Source of the DNA: DATARH01 sp050246595
GTDB taxonomy: Bacteria > Pseudomonadota > Alphaproteobacteria > ATCC43930 > CGMCC-115725
Direction of reading: 5' to 3'
Length of the DNA: 64,000 nucleotides
Assembly: GCA_050246595.1 (NCBI GenBank)
Contig: JBFWVT010000012.1
Coordinates: 21,716 to 85,715 of the forward strand
A program made the translations under genes and the position numbers. Shown here one piece after another: positions 15,348 to 24,521 of this stretch (its first letter is position 1; each line of letters begins with the position of its first letter). The notes below the pieces were generated by a model. It was given only the letters and a program-made list of their open reading frames with translations, searched no databases and had not been told where the DNA came from.

Positions 15348-17156
15348 CTAGCGCGGTTTTGGCGGCGGCAGGTCGAGGCGGATGTGCAGTTCCTTGAGCC
15401 GTTCGGTCGGCACCGGGGCGGGAGCCTGCATCAGCAGGTCCTCGGCCTGCTGGGTCATCGGAAACGCGATGATCTCGCGGATGTTTGGCGTGTCGGCGAG
15501 CAGCATCACGATCCGGTCGATCCCCGGCGCCGATCCGCCATGCGGCGGCGCGCCATAGCGGAACGCCTTCAGCATGCCGCCGAACCTGTTCTCGACCTCC
15601 TGCGCCGAATAGCCGGCGATGGAGAAGGCCTTGTACATGATGTCGGGCCGGTGGTTGCGGATCGCGCCCGAAGACAATTCGATACCGTTGCAGACAATAT
15701 CGTACTGATAGGCGAGGATCGAAAGCGGGTCCTGGGTTTCGAGCGCTTCGAGACCGCCCTGCGGCATCGAGAACGGATTATGGCTGAACTCGATCCGCCC
15801 GGTTTCCTCGTTGCGCTCGTACATCGGGAAATCGACGATCCAGCAGAAGCGGAACGCCCCCTCCTCGACAAGACCGAGTTCGCGGCCAATCCGCATCCGC
15901 GCCGCGCCGGCCAGCCGCTCGGCTTCCGGTTTCGACCCGGCCGCGAAAAACACGACATCGCCGGCCCCGACCCCGCTCAGCCCGGCGATCCTCGCGATTT
16001 CGTCCGGTGACAGATTGTTCGCGATCGGCCCGCGCCCGGCCGGTTTTCCCTCCGCCTCGCCCGGCTCCAGAATGATATAGCCAAGCCCCGGTGCGCCCAT
16101 CTCGGATTTCGCCCAGGCATCCATCCGGTCCTGGAACGATGAACGCGGTCTCGATGCCGATCCCGGGGCCGGAATCGCCCGAACAATCCCGCCATTCTCG
16201 ACGATGCGCCGGAACGCGCGGAAATTCGACCCGGCAAACACCTCGGACACGTCGGCGATGACCAGCGGGTTGCGCAGATCGGGCTTGTCGGTGCCGTATT
16301 TGAGCGCCGCCTCGGCAAAAGTGATGCGCGGAAACGGCGGCTTCGTCACCGTCCTGTCCTGCCCGAATTCCTCGAACACGCCGTGAAGGACCGGCTCGAT
16401 CGCCGCGAACACGTCCTCCTGCGTCACGAACGACATCTCGAAATCGAGCTGGTAGAACTCGCCGGGAGAACGGTCGGCGCGGCTGGCCTCGTCGCGGAAG
16501 CATGGCGCGATCTGGAAATAGCGGTCAAACCCGGCGACCATCAGTAATTGCTTGAACTGCTGCGGCGCCTGCGGCAGCGCGTAAAACGTCCCCGGATGCA
16601 GCCGGCTCGGCACCAGATAGTCGCGCGCCCCCTCCGGCGAGCTGGCGGTCAGGATCGGCGTCTGGAATTCGTTGAACCCCTGCTCGATCATGCGGCGGCG
16701 GATCGAGGCGATGACAAGCGAGCGCAGCATGATGTTGGCATGCACCCGCTCGCGCCGCAGATCGAGAAACCGGTGCGCCAGCCGCATCTCCTCCGGGTAC
16801 TCGGCATCGCTGTTGACCGGGAACGGCAGCGGCTCGGCCGCCGAGAGCAATTCGTAGGCGTCGATGACCAGCTCGACCTCGCCGGTCGGCAGGTTTGGGT
16901 TGACCGTGTCGGGCGAGCGTTTGACGACCCGGCCGGTGAACGACACGACGCTTTCGAGCCGCAGCCCGTCCACCTGGGCGAACAGCGGCGACGACACGTC
17001 GATCACGCATTGCGTGATCCCGTAATGGTCGCGCAGATCGACAAACAGCAACTGGCCGTGGTCGCGCTTGCGGTGCACCCAGCCGGCGAGACGGGCCGTG
17101 ACGCCGGCATCGCCGAGGCGGAGGGCGCCGCAAGTATGGGTGCGATAGGCGTGCAT
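15348..17156 (-). CDS. aspS: Aspartate--tRNA ligase
   Basis: The 602-residue class II synthetase attaches Asp to tRNA(Asp). The N-terminal OB anticodon domain is typical of the bacterial type (GWVHRKRDHGQLLFVDLRDH). It is followed by motif 2 (FRDEASRADRSPGEFYQLDFEMSF), the bacterial GAD insertion domain and motif 3 (GGSAPGIDRIVMLL). The first residues MHAYRTHTCGALRLGD match the alphaproteobacterial start, so the ATG at 17156 is chosen over upstream in-frame ATGs, although its ribosome binding site is weak. Alphaproteobacterial AspRS often also charges tRNA(Asn) for later amidation by GatCAB; the sequence alone does not decide this. Confidence 0.96.
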   Translation of the reverse strand: MHAYRTHTCGALRLGDAGVTARLAGWVHRKRDHGQLLFVDLRDHYGITQCVIDVSSPLFAQVDGLRLESVVSFTGRVVKRSPDTVNPNLPTGEVELVIDAYELLSAAEPLPFPVNSDAEYPEEMRLAHRFLDLRRERVHANIMLRSLVIASIRRRMIEQGFNEFQTPILTASSPEGARDYLVPSRLHPGTFYALPQAPQQFKQLLMVAGFDRYFQIAPCFRDEASRADRSPGEFYQLDFEMSFVTQEDVFAAIEPVLHGVFEEFGQDRTVTKPPFPRITFAEAALKYGTDKPDLRNPLVIADVSEVFAGSNFRAFRRIVENGGIVRAIPAPGSASRPRSSFQDRMDAWAKSEMGAPGLGYIILEPGEAEGKPAGRGPIANNLSPDEIARIAGLSGVGAGDVVFFAAGSKPEAERLAGAARMRIGRELGLVEEGAFRFCWIVDFPMYERNEETGRIEFSHNPFSMPQGGLEALETQDPLSILAYQYDIVCNGIELSSGAIRNHRPDIMYKAFSIAGYSAQEVENRFGGMLKAFRYGAPPHGGSAPGIDRIVMLLADTPNIREIIAFPMTQQAEDLLMQAPAPVPTERLKELHIRLDLPPPKPR

Positions 17157-17805
17157 CGAGAGGGTCCGGCGCATTCTCGGGAAGGCGCGGAACACGGCAC
17201 GGATCGGCGGCTCTTGTCAAGAAAACCGGGTGCGGGGCAGTGGGTCAGTTTGAATGTAACAGGCCACCCTGTCATTCCGGGGCCGAGCAAAGCGGGGAAT
17301 CCGGAAGCCATGAACACCAGCTTTCCATAGGCTTCGGAGTCTGGGTTCCGGGGTTCCTGGATTCCGGGTTCGCGGGCTATGCCCGCGCCCCGGAATGACA
17401 AGGTGCCAATTCAAACCGAGACACTGCCGGGTGCGGGGCTGCCGCCTCGGTTTGCGTGTAATACCAAGCACCCGAGACCCCGTCCGCTGCCTCCCCTTTC
17501 GCAATCCCCGGATCAAGTCCGGGGAGGGGAGAAAGACGCACTCGGATGGGTTGAGACTCGGTAATACAACCCTCCCCCGCTTGCGGGGGAGGGCGGGGCG
17601 GGGGCATCGGCCGAGTCTCGGGCCGCTGGTATTAATCCATCGAGATGCGGCTGGGTAAGACAGGACCGCCCCATTCCGCCAGCGGAGCGACACGCAGAGG
17701 CAGCTCCGGCATGGCGGAGTGCCCGGTATCGGTCAGGGAGATGGGCCTACCCGCATCGGCGAAAGCGAGGTGTCGATCGGTTTCTTGAGCGGACCGGGTA
17801 AACGA
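17157..17805. repeat. Gene-free 650-base repeat mosaic between aspS and rpmJ
   Basis: No gene is supported here. The stretch holds a long inverted pair, GTCATTCCGGGGC at 17271-17283 and GCGCCCCGGAATGAC at 17385-17399, enclosing AATCCGGAA-type repeats. It also holds a short palindrome at 17506-17524 (CCCCGGA/TCCGGGG around TCAAG) and one at about 17571-17595 (CCCTCCCCCGC/GCGGGGGAGGG). The remainder, 17600-17800, shows no tRNA-like cloverleaf or reading frame that I trust. It is a hot spot of the intergenic palindrome families seen elsewhere. Confidence 0.7.
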
Positions 17806-17931
17806 TCAGCCCTGGCGGGCCTTGTACCGCGGATTTGTCTTATTGATGACGTAGACGCGCCCCTTGCGCCGCACGATGCGGCAGTTCTTGTCGCGCTTTT
17901 TCAATGTCTTCAATGAATTGGCAATCTTCAT
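17806..17931 (-). CDS. rpmJ: 50S ribosomal protein L36 (zinc-free type)
   Basis: The 41-residue protein MKIANSLKTLKKRDKNCR... ends with VYVINKTNPRYKARQG, diagnostic for the longer L36 paralogue of proteobacteria. It contains a single Cys instead of the CxxC...C...H zinc ribbon, so it is the zinc-independent form. L36 binds 23S rRNA in the large subunit late in assembly. The ATG at 17931 is chosen from family length; longer in-frame reading upstream is not conserved. It is a stand-alone gene, as usual in alphaproteobacteria. Confidence 0.95.
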   Translation of the reverse strand: MKIANSLKTLKKRDKNCRIVRRKGRVYVINKTNPRYKARQG

Positions 17932-18157
17932 GGCACGCATCCCTCGCGAGCCGCGGAACATAAGGAGCGCGGCTGCCCGAGTCAATGGGAGCGGGTCGCC
18001 GATTTCAGCGCCGGGCGGTCTTGACGATCGGCCGCGCGCATCTATTTGCAATGGAGCAATTGTGAATATCGCAACGATCCGGACGGTCGTCGCGACCCCG
18101 CCAAATCCCTGCTTCCCCGCGATGCTCCCTGAATATCAGCGAAAAGACCGTATAGCG

Positions 18158-18186
18158 AACCCTCTCCCGTCTCGCGGGAGAGGGTT
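18158..18186. terminator. Palindrome at the end of the deacylase gene (possible terminator)
   Basis: AACCCTCTCCCG and CGGGAGAGGGTT are near-perfect arms around TCTCG, ten bases beyond the stop of the minus-strand gene ending at 18196. It belongs to the CCCTCTCCCGC palindrome family. The stem is stable enough for transcript-end formation, but no strong U-run follows on the minus strand. Confidence 0.5.
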
Positions 18187-18195
18187 CGGACGATG

Positions 18196-19902
18196 TCAGG
18201 CGTGGTTGGCCTTGTAGTAGGTGTTGCGCAGCACGCGGCCGGGCAGGTTGCCGGCATGCTCGCCTTCCTTCATCAGCATCTGGCCGTTGACAAAGGTCGC
18301 GTAGATGCCCTGTGCCGGCTCCTTGATGCGTTTGGCGCCGGTCGGGAAGTCGTGCAGCACTTCGAGCGGCAGCGGCTTTACGGTGTCGGGGTCGAAGATC
18401 ACGATATCGGCGACCATCCCCGGCCGCAGCAGACCGCGATCATAGAGACCGAAGATCGAGGCCGACTCGAAGGTCAGCCGCCGCACCGCGGTTTCGAGCG
18501 ACATCGCTTGCTTCTCGCGCACCCATTCGGACAGGAGCCGGGTCGAGAAGCCGAAACCGCTCTGGAACTGCACATGCGCGCCGCCGTCCGACAGACCGAT
18601 CACCGCGTTCGGGTAGGTCAGGATCTGCGCGACTGCGTTGTCATCGACATTGTTTTCGCCGTGCAGCCATTCGGTGTCGAGGTTCTCCTCGATCGTCAGA
18701 TCGCACAGGCAGTCGATGATGCCCTTGCCCTGCGCCTTGGCGATCTCGCCTAAGGTCTTGCCCTCCATCCATTTGTTCTTTTCGAGCGCGGCGGTCTGCA
18801 CGACCATGTAGTCCCACCACGTCGAGCAGATGCCGATCGGCGGGCCGTCGCAGAACTCGATCGCCTCGGCGTGCAGCCTTCTGCGGATTTCGGGATCGGC
18901 ATAGGCCCGGAGCTGCTCCTCGGGCGACGACAGACAGATCGGGTGCCACACCTTCATGCCGCGGAAAGTCTGCGTGTTGCGCATCTTGAAATAGTCGGTG
19001 ATGCGGTTCGGCGTGCACATCGGGTAGGCGCGGATGCCGCGGGCGGTCGTTGCGTTGACCTGCTCGATCTGCTTCTGCCACTGGCCCGGCCGGCGCATCG
19101 TCTGGCCAAGATTGTTGTAAACGACGACGCGGCCCGTCGCTTCCGACAGGCGGCTCATCAGCCCATCCTTCATCTCGGCGCCGTTGCCGCCGCCGGACTG
19201 GATGAGGCCGGTGCCAAGCTCGCGCAATACGTCGCCGAGGGCAAAAATCTCCTTCTCGTCGGCCCAGATCGCCGGGATATGGACACCCTGCGGGTCGAAG
19301 TGACCCTGGTTGCGCGACACCGACAGCCCCAGCGCGCCGGCCTTCATGCCCTCGCGCACGAGGTCCTGCATCTGGCGGATTTCGTCGTCGGTCGCGGTGC
19401 GCTTCTGGCAGTCGTCGCCCATCACGTAATACCGCACCGCGGTATGGCCGATGAAATTGCCGACATTGACGCCGAGATTGCGGTCGAGTTCGTCGAGATA
19501 TTGCGGGAAACTCTCCCAGGTGAATTCGAGCGTGTCGAGGACCTCCATCGGGATCGCCTCGACATAGGACAGGAACTCCGACAGGCGGCGCTGACTTGCG
19601 CGGTCCTTTTTGACCGGCGCCAGCGACAGCGAGCAATTGCCGAACACGACCGAGGTCGCGCCGTGGTCGCACGAGAACGAACAGAGCGGGTCCCAGGTGA
19701 CCTGCGCGTCGTAATGGCAGTGATTGTCGATAAAGCCGGGGGCGACGACCTGACCGCCGGCATCGACGGTCTGTTTGGCGGTGCCGGACAGTTTGCCGAT
19801 TTCGACAATCCTGCCGCCGCTGACTGCGATATCGCCGCGGTACGAGGGGGCACCGGAGCCGTCAACGATGCGGCCGTTTTTTATCAGAAGGTCGTAGGAC
19901 AT
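18196..19902 (-). CDS. N-acyl-D-amino-acid deacylase family amidohydrolase
   Basis: The 568-residue protein belongs to the D-aminoacylase branch of the amidohydrolase superfamily, metal hydrolases that release D-amino acids from N-acyl derivatives. It has YDLLIKNGRIVDGSGAPSYRGDIAV at the start, the metal motif PGFIDNHCHYDAQVTWDP (HxH-type; here HCHYD), GLSVSRNQG, an active-site Asp in GLSDGGAHVQFQ, and the C-terminal sandwich DRGLLRPGMVADIVIFDPDTV. It is longer than D-aminoacylase (about 480 residues), as are many acidobacterial and alphaproteobacterial homologues of unknown substrate. The ATG at 19902 follows AAGGAGAACC. Palindromic repeats flank both ends. Confidence 0.88.
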   Translation of the reverse strand: MSYDLLIKNGRIVDGSGAPSYRGDIAVSGGRIVEIGKLSGTAKQTVDAGGQVVAPGFIDNHCHYDAQVTWDPLCSFSCDHGATSVVFGNCSLSLAPVKKDRASQRRLSEFLSYVEAIPMEVLDTLEFTWESFPQYLDELDRNLGVNVGNFIGHTAVRYYVMGDDCQKRTATDDEIRQMQDLVREGMKAGALGLSVSRNQGHFDPQGVHIPAIWADEKEIFALGDVLRELGTGLIQSGGGNGAEMKDGLMSRLSEATGRVVVYNNLGQTMRRPGQWQKQIEQVNATTARGIRAYPMCTPNRITDYFKMRNTQTFRGMKVWHPICLSSPEEQLRAYADPEIRRRLHAEAIEFCDGPPIGICSTWWDYMVVQTAALEKNKWMEGKTLGEIAKAQGKGIIDCLCDLTIEENLDTEWLHGENNVDDNAVAQILTYPNAVIGLSDGGAHVQFQSGFGFSTRLLSEWVREKQAMSLETAVRRLTFESASIFGLYDRGLLRPGMVADIVIFDPDTVKPLPLEVLHDFPTGAKRIKEPAQGIYATFVNGQMLMKEGEHAGNLPGRVLRNTYYKANHA

Positions 19903-19918
19903 GAGGTTCTCCTTCATT

Positions 19919-20049
19919 CCCTCTCCCGCATCGCGGGAGAGGGAGGGGCCCACCGCGCAGCGATGGGAGGGTGAGGGTCTTTGCGGCGCAGCGAAACCCT
20001 CACCCGGCTCGCTGCGCTTCGCCACCCTCTCCCGCAATGCGGGAGAGGG
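19919..20049. repeat. Composite palindromic element, CCCTCTCCCGC type (two palindromes)
   Basis: Palindromes at 19919-19943 (CCCTCTCCCGC, loop ATC, GCGGGAGAGGG) and 20025-20049 (same arms, loop AAT) enclose inner arms GGGTGAGGGT and ACCCTCACCC. This is the cleanest intergenic copy of the element also found inside sucB. In one minus-strand frame it is open and would read SPALRERV and LSRDAGEG, nearly the peptides encoded by the sucB copy. It lies between two amidohydrolase genes of the same direction. Confidence 0.85.
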
Positions 20050-20059
20050 AATTATCGGG

Positions 20060-21199
20060 TCAGTTGACCAGCCCGTAGAACTTCGCGGCGTTCTCGCAGG
20101 TGATCTTGTGGACGGTCTCGGCCGGCAGACCGGCGAACTGCTCCTCAATGTATTTGGAGCTTTCCGGCCAGACGCCGTCCGGGTGCGGGTAATCGGAACC
20201 CCACATCAAGGTTTCGACGCCGATCTCCTCGATCAGCTTCGGCCCGATCCGGTCGAACTGGAAGGTTGCGCGGCACTGGCGGCGCCAGTATTCGGACGGC
20301 TTCAGCTTCATCAGATCGCGGAAGCGGTCCTCGTACTCGAAATCCATGCGGTCGAGCGCATAGGGCAGCCAGCCGATCCCGCTTTCGCCGAACCCGACCC
20401 GCATGTTCGGATAGCGCTCCAAGACACCGGCGCCGATGATCGCGGCGATGATGTTGATCAGGTTCATCTGGAACCCGGCGACTGTCGTGAACTGTGCCTG
20501 GCGCCGCATATTGGGCGGCAGGCTCGCGCGCACTTTTGGCGACATCGCCGGGAAGGTGTGGAAATGCAGCGGCAACTGCACGTCGTTGACGGCCTTCCAC
20601 AGCGGGTCCCACATCGGGTGCCACATCGGCTCCATGTCCCACGAGCACGACAATTCGAGACCCCGGAGACCGAGCTTCGCGACCCGGTGGACCTCCTTGA
20701 CGGCCGCGTCGATATCGCCATAGGGCAGGCACGCCAACCCGATCTGGCGATCGGGATAGTGGCTGCAAAACTCCTTCAGGAAATCGTTGTAGATGCGCAG
20801 GCACTCGCTGGCCGCCTCGTGATCGTCGAGACGCGAGACGACGCCGAGAATGCCGAAAATGATCTCGGCATCGACCCCGTCCTTCTCCATCTCCTTGATG
20901 CGCAGATGCGGATCACCGGGCCGCGCCTCGCCGCGCTTGCCGGCCTCGTACAGCCCGGTCTCGGCCATCTTGTCGACGCGGTAATTCTGCCCCGGCACAA
21001 ACGGGCCGCCGACCGAGCCGACGCCGCCCCATCCTCCCATGTCGATGCCGCGCTTTGTCACCCAGTGCGGCCCGTCTGGCCGCTCCTCGACATAGGGCAT
21101 CCGGTCCTTCAGCTCGCGGCTCGCCTCGGAGACAAACAGCTCCTTTGGCAACCAGGGCAGATCAAGGTGGCAATCGGCCGAAATCCGGCGGTACTGCAT
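20060..21199 (-). CDS. Amidohydrolase family protein (ACMSD-like)
   Basis: The 379-residue protein is a second amidohydrolase_2 member. It has RISADCHLDLPWLPKELF at the start, KDGVDAEIIFGILG, LPLHFHTFPAM with the barrel His, VGFGESGIGWLPYALDRMDFEYEDR and the C-terminal MWGSDYPHPDGVWPES. Here the metal motif reads DCHLD rather than DGHxx. It is related to but clearly different from the paralogues at 7138 and 45401. It is likely a decarboxylase or hydrolase of a small carboxylated metabolite, with unknown substrate. The ATG at 21199 has GGAGG seven bases upstream. It is probably co-transcribed with the deacylase downstream. Confidence 0.9.
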   Translation of the reverse strand: MQYRRISADCHLDLPWLPKELFVSEASRELKDRMPYVEERPDGPHWVTKRGIDMGGWGGVGSVGGPFVPGQNYRVDKMAETGLYEAGKRGEARPGDPHLRIKEMEKDGVDAEIIFGILGVVSRLDDHEAASECLRIYNDFLKEFCSHYPDRQIGLACLPYGDIDAAVKEVHRVAKLGLRGLELSCSWDMEPMWHPMWDPLWKAVNDVQLPLHFHTFPAMSPKVRASLPPNMRRQAQFTTVAGFQMNLINIIAAIIGAGVLERYPNMRVGFGESGIGWLPYALDRMDFEYEDRFRDLMKLKPSEYWRRQCRATFQFDRIGPKLIEEIGVETLMWGSDYPHPDGVWPESSKYIEEQFAGLPAETVHKITCENAAKFYGLVN

Positions 21200-21364
21200 A
21201 TGCAATCCTCCACGGCAGGCGTTTTGCCGCAGTGTAAAGCGGAATCCGCAGGTCGGGCCGCGCTTTTTTCACATTGCCGGCCGCGCGGCCCGCGCATGGC
21301 GTGACGGTAGGACAGTCAAACGGCCCGGACTCGTCGGAGGCTCGGAAATCTGCGATAGGCGGTA

Positions 21365-21658
21365 ATGCCCGACGAAGTCCATAGTGGCGGCGATTACCCC
21401 TCGGGACCGAGCCTGGAAGCACGGGTCTCTGCTGTTGAGGCTCGCCTTGAGAGCATCGTTGAGGAAATCCGTGCCGAGCTCAAGGCTATGCGGGGCGAAT
21501 TGACCGCGCTCCGGTTTGACGTGGCCGAGATTAAGGGCAGGCTGACCAATATTCCGAGGACGTTTCAGCTCGTCTTCATGTTGGCCGCGTTCACCATTGC
21601 CACTTTTATCGGCGCCACAGGGCTGGCGTTGACGGTCCTGAGGCTCGGCGGCCACTAA
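21365..21658 (+). CDS. Small coiled-coil membrane protein
   Basis: The 97-residue product has a heptad-like helical stretch (about residues 17-60: ARVSAVEARLESIVEEIRAELKAMRGEL and following) and one C-terminal transmembrane helix (about 68-92: TFQLVFMLAAFTIATFIGATGLALTV). Similar short 'coiled coil plus C-terminal anchor' proteins are widespread in alphaproteobacteria, with no established function. It is flanked by divergent and convergent minus-strand genes; its stop lies two bases from the end of the GMC oxidoreductase gene, so the pair is convergent. The upstream sequence offers only a weak AGGCGG ribosome site. Confidence 0.6.
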   Translation: MPDEVHSGGDYPSGPSLEARVSAVEARLESIVEEIRAELKAMRGELTALRFDVAEIKGRLTNIPRTFQLVFMLAAFTIATFIGATGLALTVLRLGGH

Positions 21659-21660
21659 GA

Positions 21661-23280
21661 TCACGCCGCCCGCGCATCCTCCAGGATCATCTGCGCGCAT
21701 TTCTCGCCGATCATGATCGACGGTGCGTTGGTGTTGCCGCCCGGCACCTGCGGCATGATCGAGGCGTCGGCGACGCGCAGCCCCGTGATCCCGTACACCC
21801 GGAGCCGCGGATCGACGACCGCGTCGACCTCGCGTCCCATGCGGCAGGTCCCGACCGGGTGCAGGTTCGAGACACCGCGCACCCGGATCTCCTCGATGAG
21901 CTGCTCGTCGGTCTCGACATGCGGCCCCGGCAGCACCTCCTCGACGACAAAGGGCTTCAGCGCCGGCTGTGCTGCGATCTTGCGCGCCAGCCGCGAACCA
22001 TAGATCAGCGCTTGAAAATCATAGTCGCTGGCGAGGAAGTTGAACCGGATTTCGGGCGGTGCCGCCGGGTCCGGGCTTTTGATGCGCACCGTGCCGCGAC
22101 CCTCGGGCCGCAGATGCACCGGCGACATCGTAAACGCTGAAAACGGGTGCGGCTTGATGCCGGTGCGCAGCCGTTCGAGCGCGCTCCAGCCGAACATGTT
22201 AATTTGCAGATCGGGCTGTTCGAGACGCGGGTCGCTCCTGACGAACGCGCCGGCATAGATCCCGGCATTCGACAGGTGCCCCGAGCGCGTGAAGACGTAT
22301 TGCGCGCCGGCGAGCAGCTTTTTCATGCCGCTCATCGCCAGATCGTTGATCGTGACCGGTTGGGCGCAGCGCCACACCAGATAGGTGTTGAAATGGTCGT
22401 GCAGATGGGCGCCGACCCCCGGCATGTCGCGTGCCACCGCGATCCCATGCTGTTGCAGCAACTCGGCCGGGCCGAGCCCCGACAGTTGCAGCAGTTGCGG
22501 CGAGCCATAAACCCCGCCCGACACGACGATCTCGCCGCTTGCATGCGCCGTGAACAGCCCTTCGGGCGTGCGGTATTCGACCCCGACGGCGCGCCCGTCC
22601 TCGATCAGCACGCGGGTCGCGTGCGCGTTTGTGACGATCTTGAAATTCTGCCGTTTCCGGGCCGGCTTCAGATAGGCTTTGGCGGCACTCCAGCGCGCCC
22701 GGTTGCCGGTCGTCGTCTGATAATAGCCGACACCTTCCTGGTGGGCGCCGTTGAAATCCGGGTTGGCCGGAACGCCGGCTTCGATCGCGGCCTGGACCAT
22801 CGCATCGCCCAACGGCGAGCGCACCGGGTTCGAGACGCGCAGCGGTCCGCCAACGCCGTGAAACTCGTCGGCGCCGCGTTCCTGGTGCTCCGCCTTCTTG
22901 AAAAAGGGCAGCACGCTGTCCCAGTCCCACCCCTCGCAGCCGCGCTGGCGCCAGTTGTCGTAATCGGTCGGCGTGCCGCGCATATAGACCATGCCGTTGA
23001 TCGAGCTGGTGCCGCCCAGCACCTTGCCGCGCGGCTGGTACAGCGTGCGGCCGTTGAGCTGCGCTTCGGGTTCGCTTTCGAACATCCAATTGACGCTTGG
23101 GTCGGTGTAGGTCTTCGTATAGCCGAGCGGAATGTGAATCCACGGGTTGCGGTCGGGGCCGCCGGCTTCGAGCAGCAGCACGCGGTACTTGCCGCTTTCG
23201 CTGAGGCGAGCGGCGACCGGACAACCGGCCGAGCCGGCCCCGGTCACGATGAAGTCGAATGTTTCTGCCGGGTTTCTCAC
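21661..23280 (-). CDS. GMC-family FAD oxidoreductase (choline dehydrogenase-like)
   Basis: The 539-residue flavoprotein has the N-terminal FAD motif DFIVTGAGSAGCPVAARLSESG, GMC signature 1 (RGKVLGGTSSINGMVYMRG), signature 2 (GGVYGSPQLLQLSGLGP) and the C-terminal active site VSNLHPVGTCRMG with the catalytic His, ending GGNTNAPSIMIGEKCAQMIL. GMC enzymes oxidise primary alcohols; the annotation 'choline dehydrogenase' is generic, and no betaine genes are nearby. The start is GTG at 23280 (VRNPAETFDF), with AGGGGCAC upstream; longer reading frames upstream are not conserved. Convergent with the small membrane gene at 21365. Confidence 0.9.
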   Translation of the reverse strand: MRNPAETFDFIVTGAGSAGCPVAARLSESGKYRVLLLEAGGPDRNPWIHIPLGYTKTYTDPSVNWMFESEPEAQLNGRTLYQPRGKVLGGTSSINGMVYMRGTPTDYDNWRQRGCEGWDWDSVLPFFKKAEHQERGADEFHGVGGPLRVSNPVRSPLGDAMVQAAIEAGVPANPDFNGAHQEGVGYYQTTTGNRARWSAAKAYLKPARKRQNFKIVTNAHATRVLIEDGRAVGVEYRTPEGLFTAHASGEIVVSGGVYGSPQLLQLSGLGPAELLQQHGIAVARDMPGVGAHLHDHFNTYLVWRCAQPVTINDLAMSGMKKLLAGAQYVFTRSGHLSNAGIYAGAFVRSDPRLEQPDLQINMFGWSALERLRTGIKPHPFSAFTMSPVHLRPEGRGTVRIKSPDPAAPPEIRFNFLASDYDFQALIYGSRLARKIAAQPALKPFVVEEVLPGPHVETDEQLIEEIRVRGVSNLHPVGTCRMGREVDAVVDPRLRVYGITGLRVADASIMPQVPGGNTNAPSIMIGEKCAQMILEDARAA

Positions 23281-23780
23281 AATGTGCCCCTGCGCGCTTG
23301 GCTGTCCTTTTCCGGACGATAGTCGAACCCGGCAGCAGCGGGAAGGCCGCAGACGAGCCGTGTGCCGGCGATCTCGTTGCACATTACTGCTCATTCGTCG
23401 TCTGTGCGAAGCGGACCGATTTGAGCTTGGGTTCCGGCAGGACGGGCGCAAATGCGTAGGCTTGCTCGCCCGCGAAACACGATGCCGGAGCACGCCCGCT
23501 CGATTCGCGCCGTTCCCTCCGCAAGCGCCGGTTCCGCTGCGGGCAGATGAGAGGCCGCCAGACTGGAGAGATCGGCCCGCCGGCCTGGGTTCCCGGGCGG
23601 CGGAGTTGGCGGCGGCTCCAGGCACGGCTACACTTCGACCGATGCCGGCCGTTGCCGATACGCATTGGACGGCACGAGGCCGGAAATCGTTCAGTTCTCG
23701 GGTGTTGTTGCATGGTTATCCTGTTGTCCAGCCGCATTTCCCGCCGTCACCCGCTGCCGCCGGGATCGAGGTAGCCGGCT
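23281..23780. other. 500-base intergenic region, no gene supported
   Basis: This divergent gap separates the GMC oxidoreductase from DUF484. It has several open frames, none with a good start, ribosome site or recognisable product, and base composition less regular than in coding DNA. A GC-rich hairpin (GGCCCGCCGGCCTGGGTTCCCGG, broken) lies near 23573-23600. It should contain the promoters for both flanking genes. I see no tRNA or known structured RNA. Confidence 0.5.
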
Positions 23781-24521
23781 GTGGTCGATCGTCCGCGCGA
23801 TAGAATGCAGGGGGACCGCGCCGCCTCGCCCGAAGCTCCGGGACAGATCGGCGGCCGCGATGTCCTCGCCTATCTCCGCCGGCATCCCGATTTCCTGACA
23901 CGCCATCCGGAGGCGCTGAGCCTGTTGCGCGGTCCGGTCCGCGAGCTTGGGGAGGGAATACAGGATTTCCAGCATTTCCAGATCGAACGGCTGCGCCGCG
24001 AGCTGGCGCGGGTGACTCTCGAGCACCGCACCTTGCTGGCCGCGAGCCGGGGCAATCTGGCGAGCCAGGGCCGCACGCACAAAGCGGCGCTGGCGATTCT
24101 GTCCGCTTCCAGCTTTGAGCAGTTGCTGCAGATCGTAACGACCGATCTGGCCGTGCTGCTCGATGTCGATGTCGTTACGATCGGTGTCGAGAACGCCACC
24201 GCCCCACCCGGCCGGCTTGGTCTGCACGGCATTCATCTGCTCGGCGAGGGCAGCATCGACGCGCTGCTCGGCGCTGAGCGGAACATCCTGCTGCAAGCCG
24301 ATACGCCGGGCGACCCGGCGCTGTTCGGCGGCGCGGCCGGGCTGGTGCGGTCGCAGGCGCTGCTGCGCCTCGGGTTCGGCCGCGGTTCGCCGGCCGGTCT
24401 GTTGTGCATCGGGACCCGCCAGAAGGGGCGGTTCCATCCCGGTCTCGGCACCGAGCTGCTGACATTCCTCGCACGGGTAATCGGTATTACGATCTCGCAA
24501 TGGCTAAATCCGCCGGGATGA
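23781..24521 (+). CDS. DUF484 family protein (GAF-like)
   Basis: The 246-residue product is a DUF484 member. It has the N-terminal helix DVLAYLRRHPDFLTRHPEALSLL, a helical coiled segment (LRRELARVTLEHRTLLAASRGNL), then a GAF-like domain ending GLLCIGTRQKGRFHPGLGTELLTFLARVIG. The family is found next to xerC in many proteobacteria, where its function is unknown. I take GTG at 23781 with GAGG nine bases upstream; ATG at 23805 has no ribosome site. Its stop overlaps the xerC ATG as ATGA, so the two are probably translated together. Confidence 0.9.
   Translation: MVDRPRDRMQGDRAASPEAPGQIGGRDVLAYLRRHPDFLTRHPEALSLLRGPVRELGEGIQDFQHFQIERLRRELARVTLEHRTLLAASRGNLASQGRTHKAALAILSASSFEQLLQIVTTDLAVLLDVDVVTIGVENATAPPGRLGLHGIHLLGEGSIDALLGAERNILLQADTPGDPALFGGAAGLVRSQALLRLGFGRGSPAGLLCIGTRQKGRFHPGLGTELLTFLARVIGITISQWLNPPG

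Noticed and set aside
17600..17800. Possible tRNA or small RNA between aspS and rpmJ
   Set aside because: No T-loop GTTCGANTC, anticodon arm or cloverleaf can be folded; only repeat pieces are present.
19919..20049. CRISPR-like array from repeated CCCTCTCCCGC units
   Set aside because: Units are palindromic, unevenly spaced, few, and lack spacers of constant length; no cas genes.
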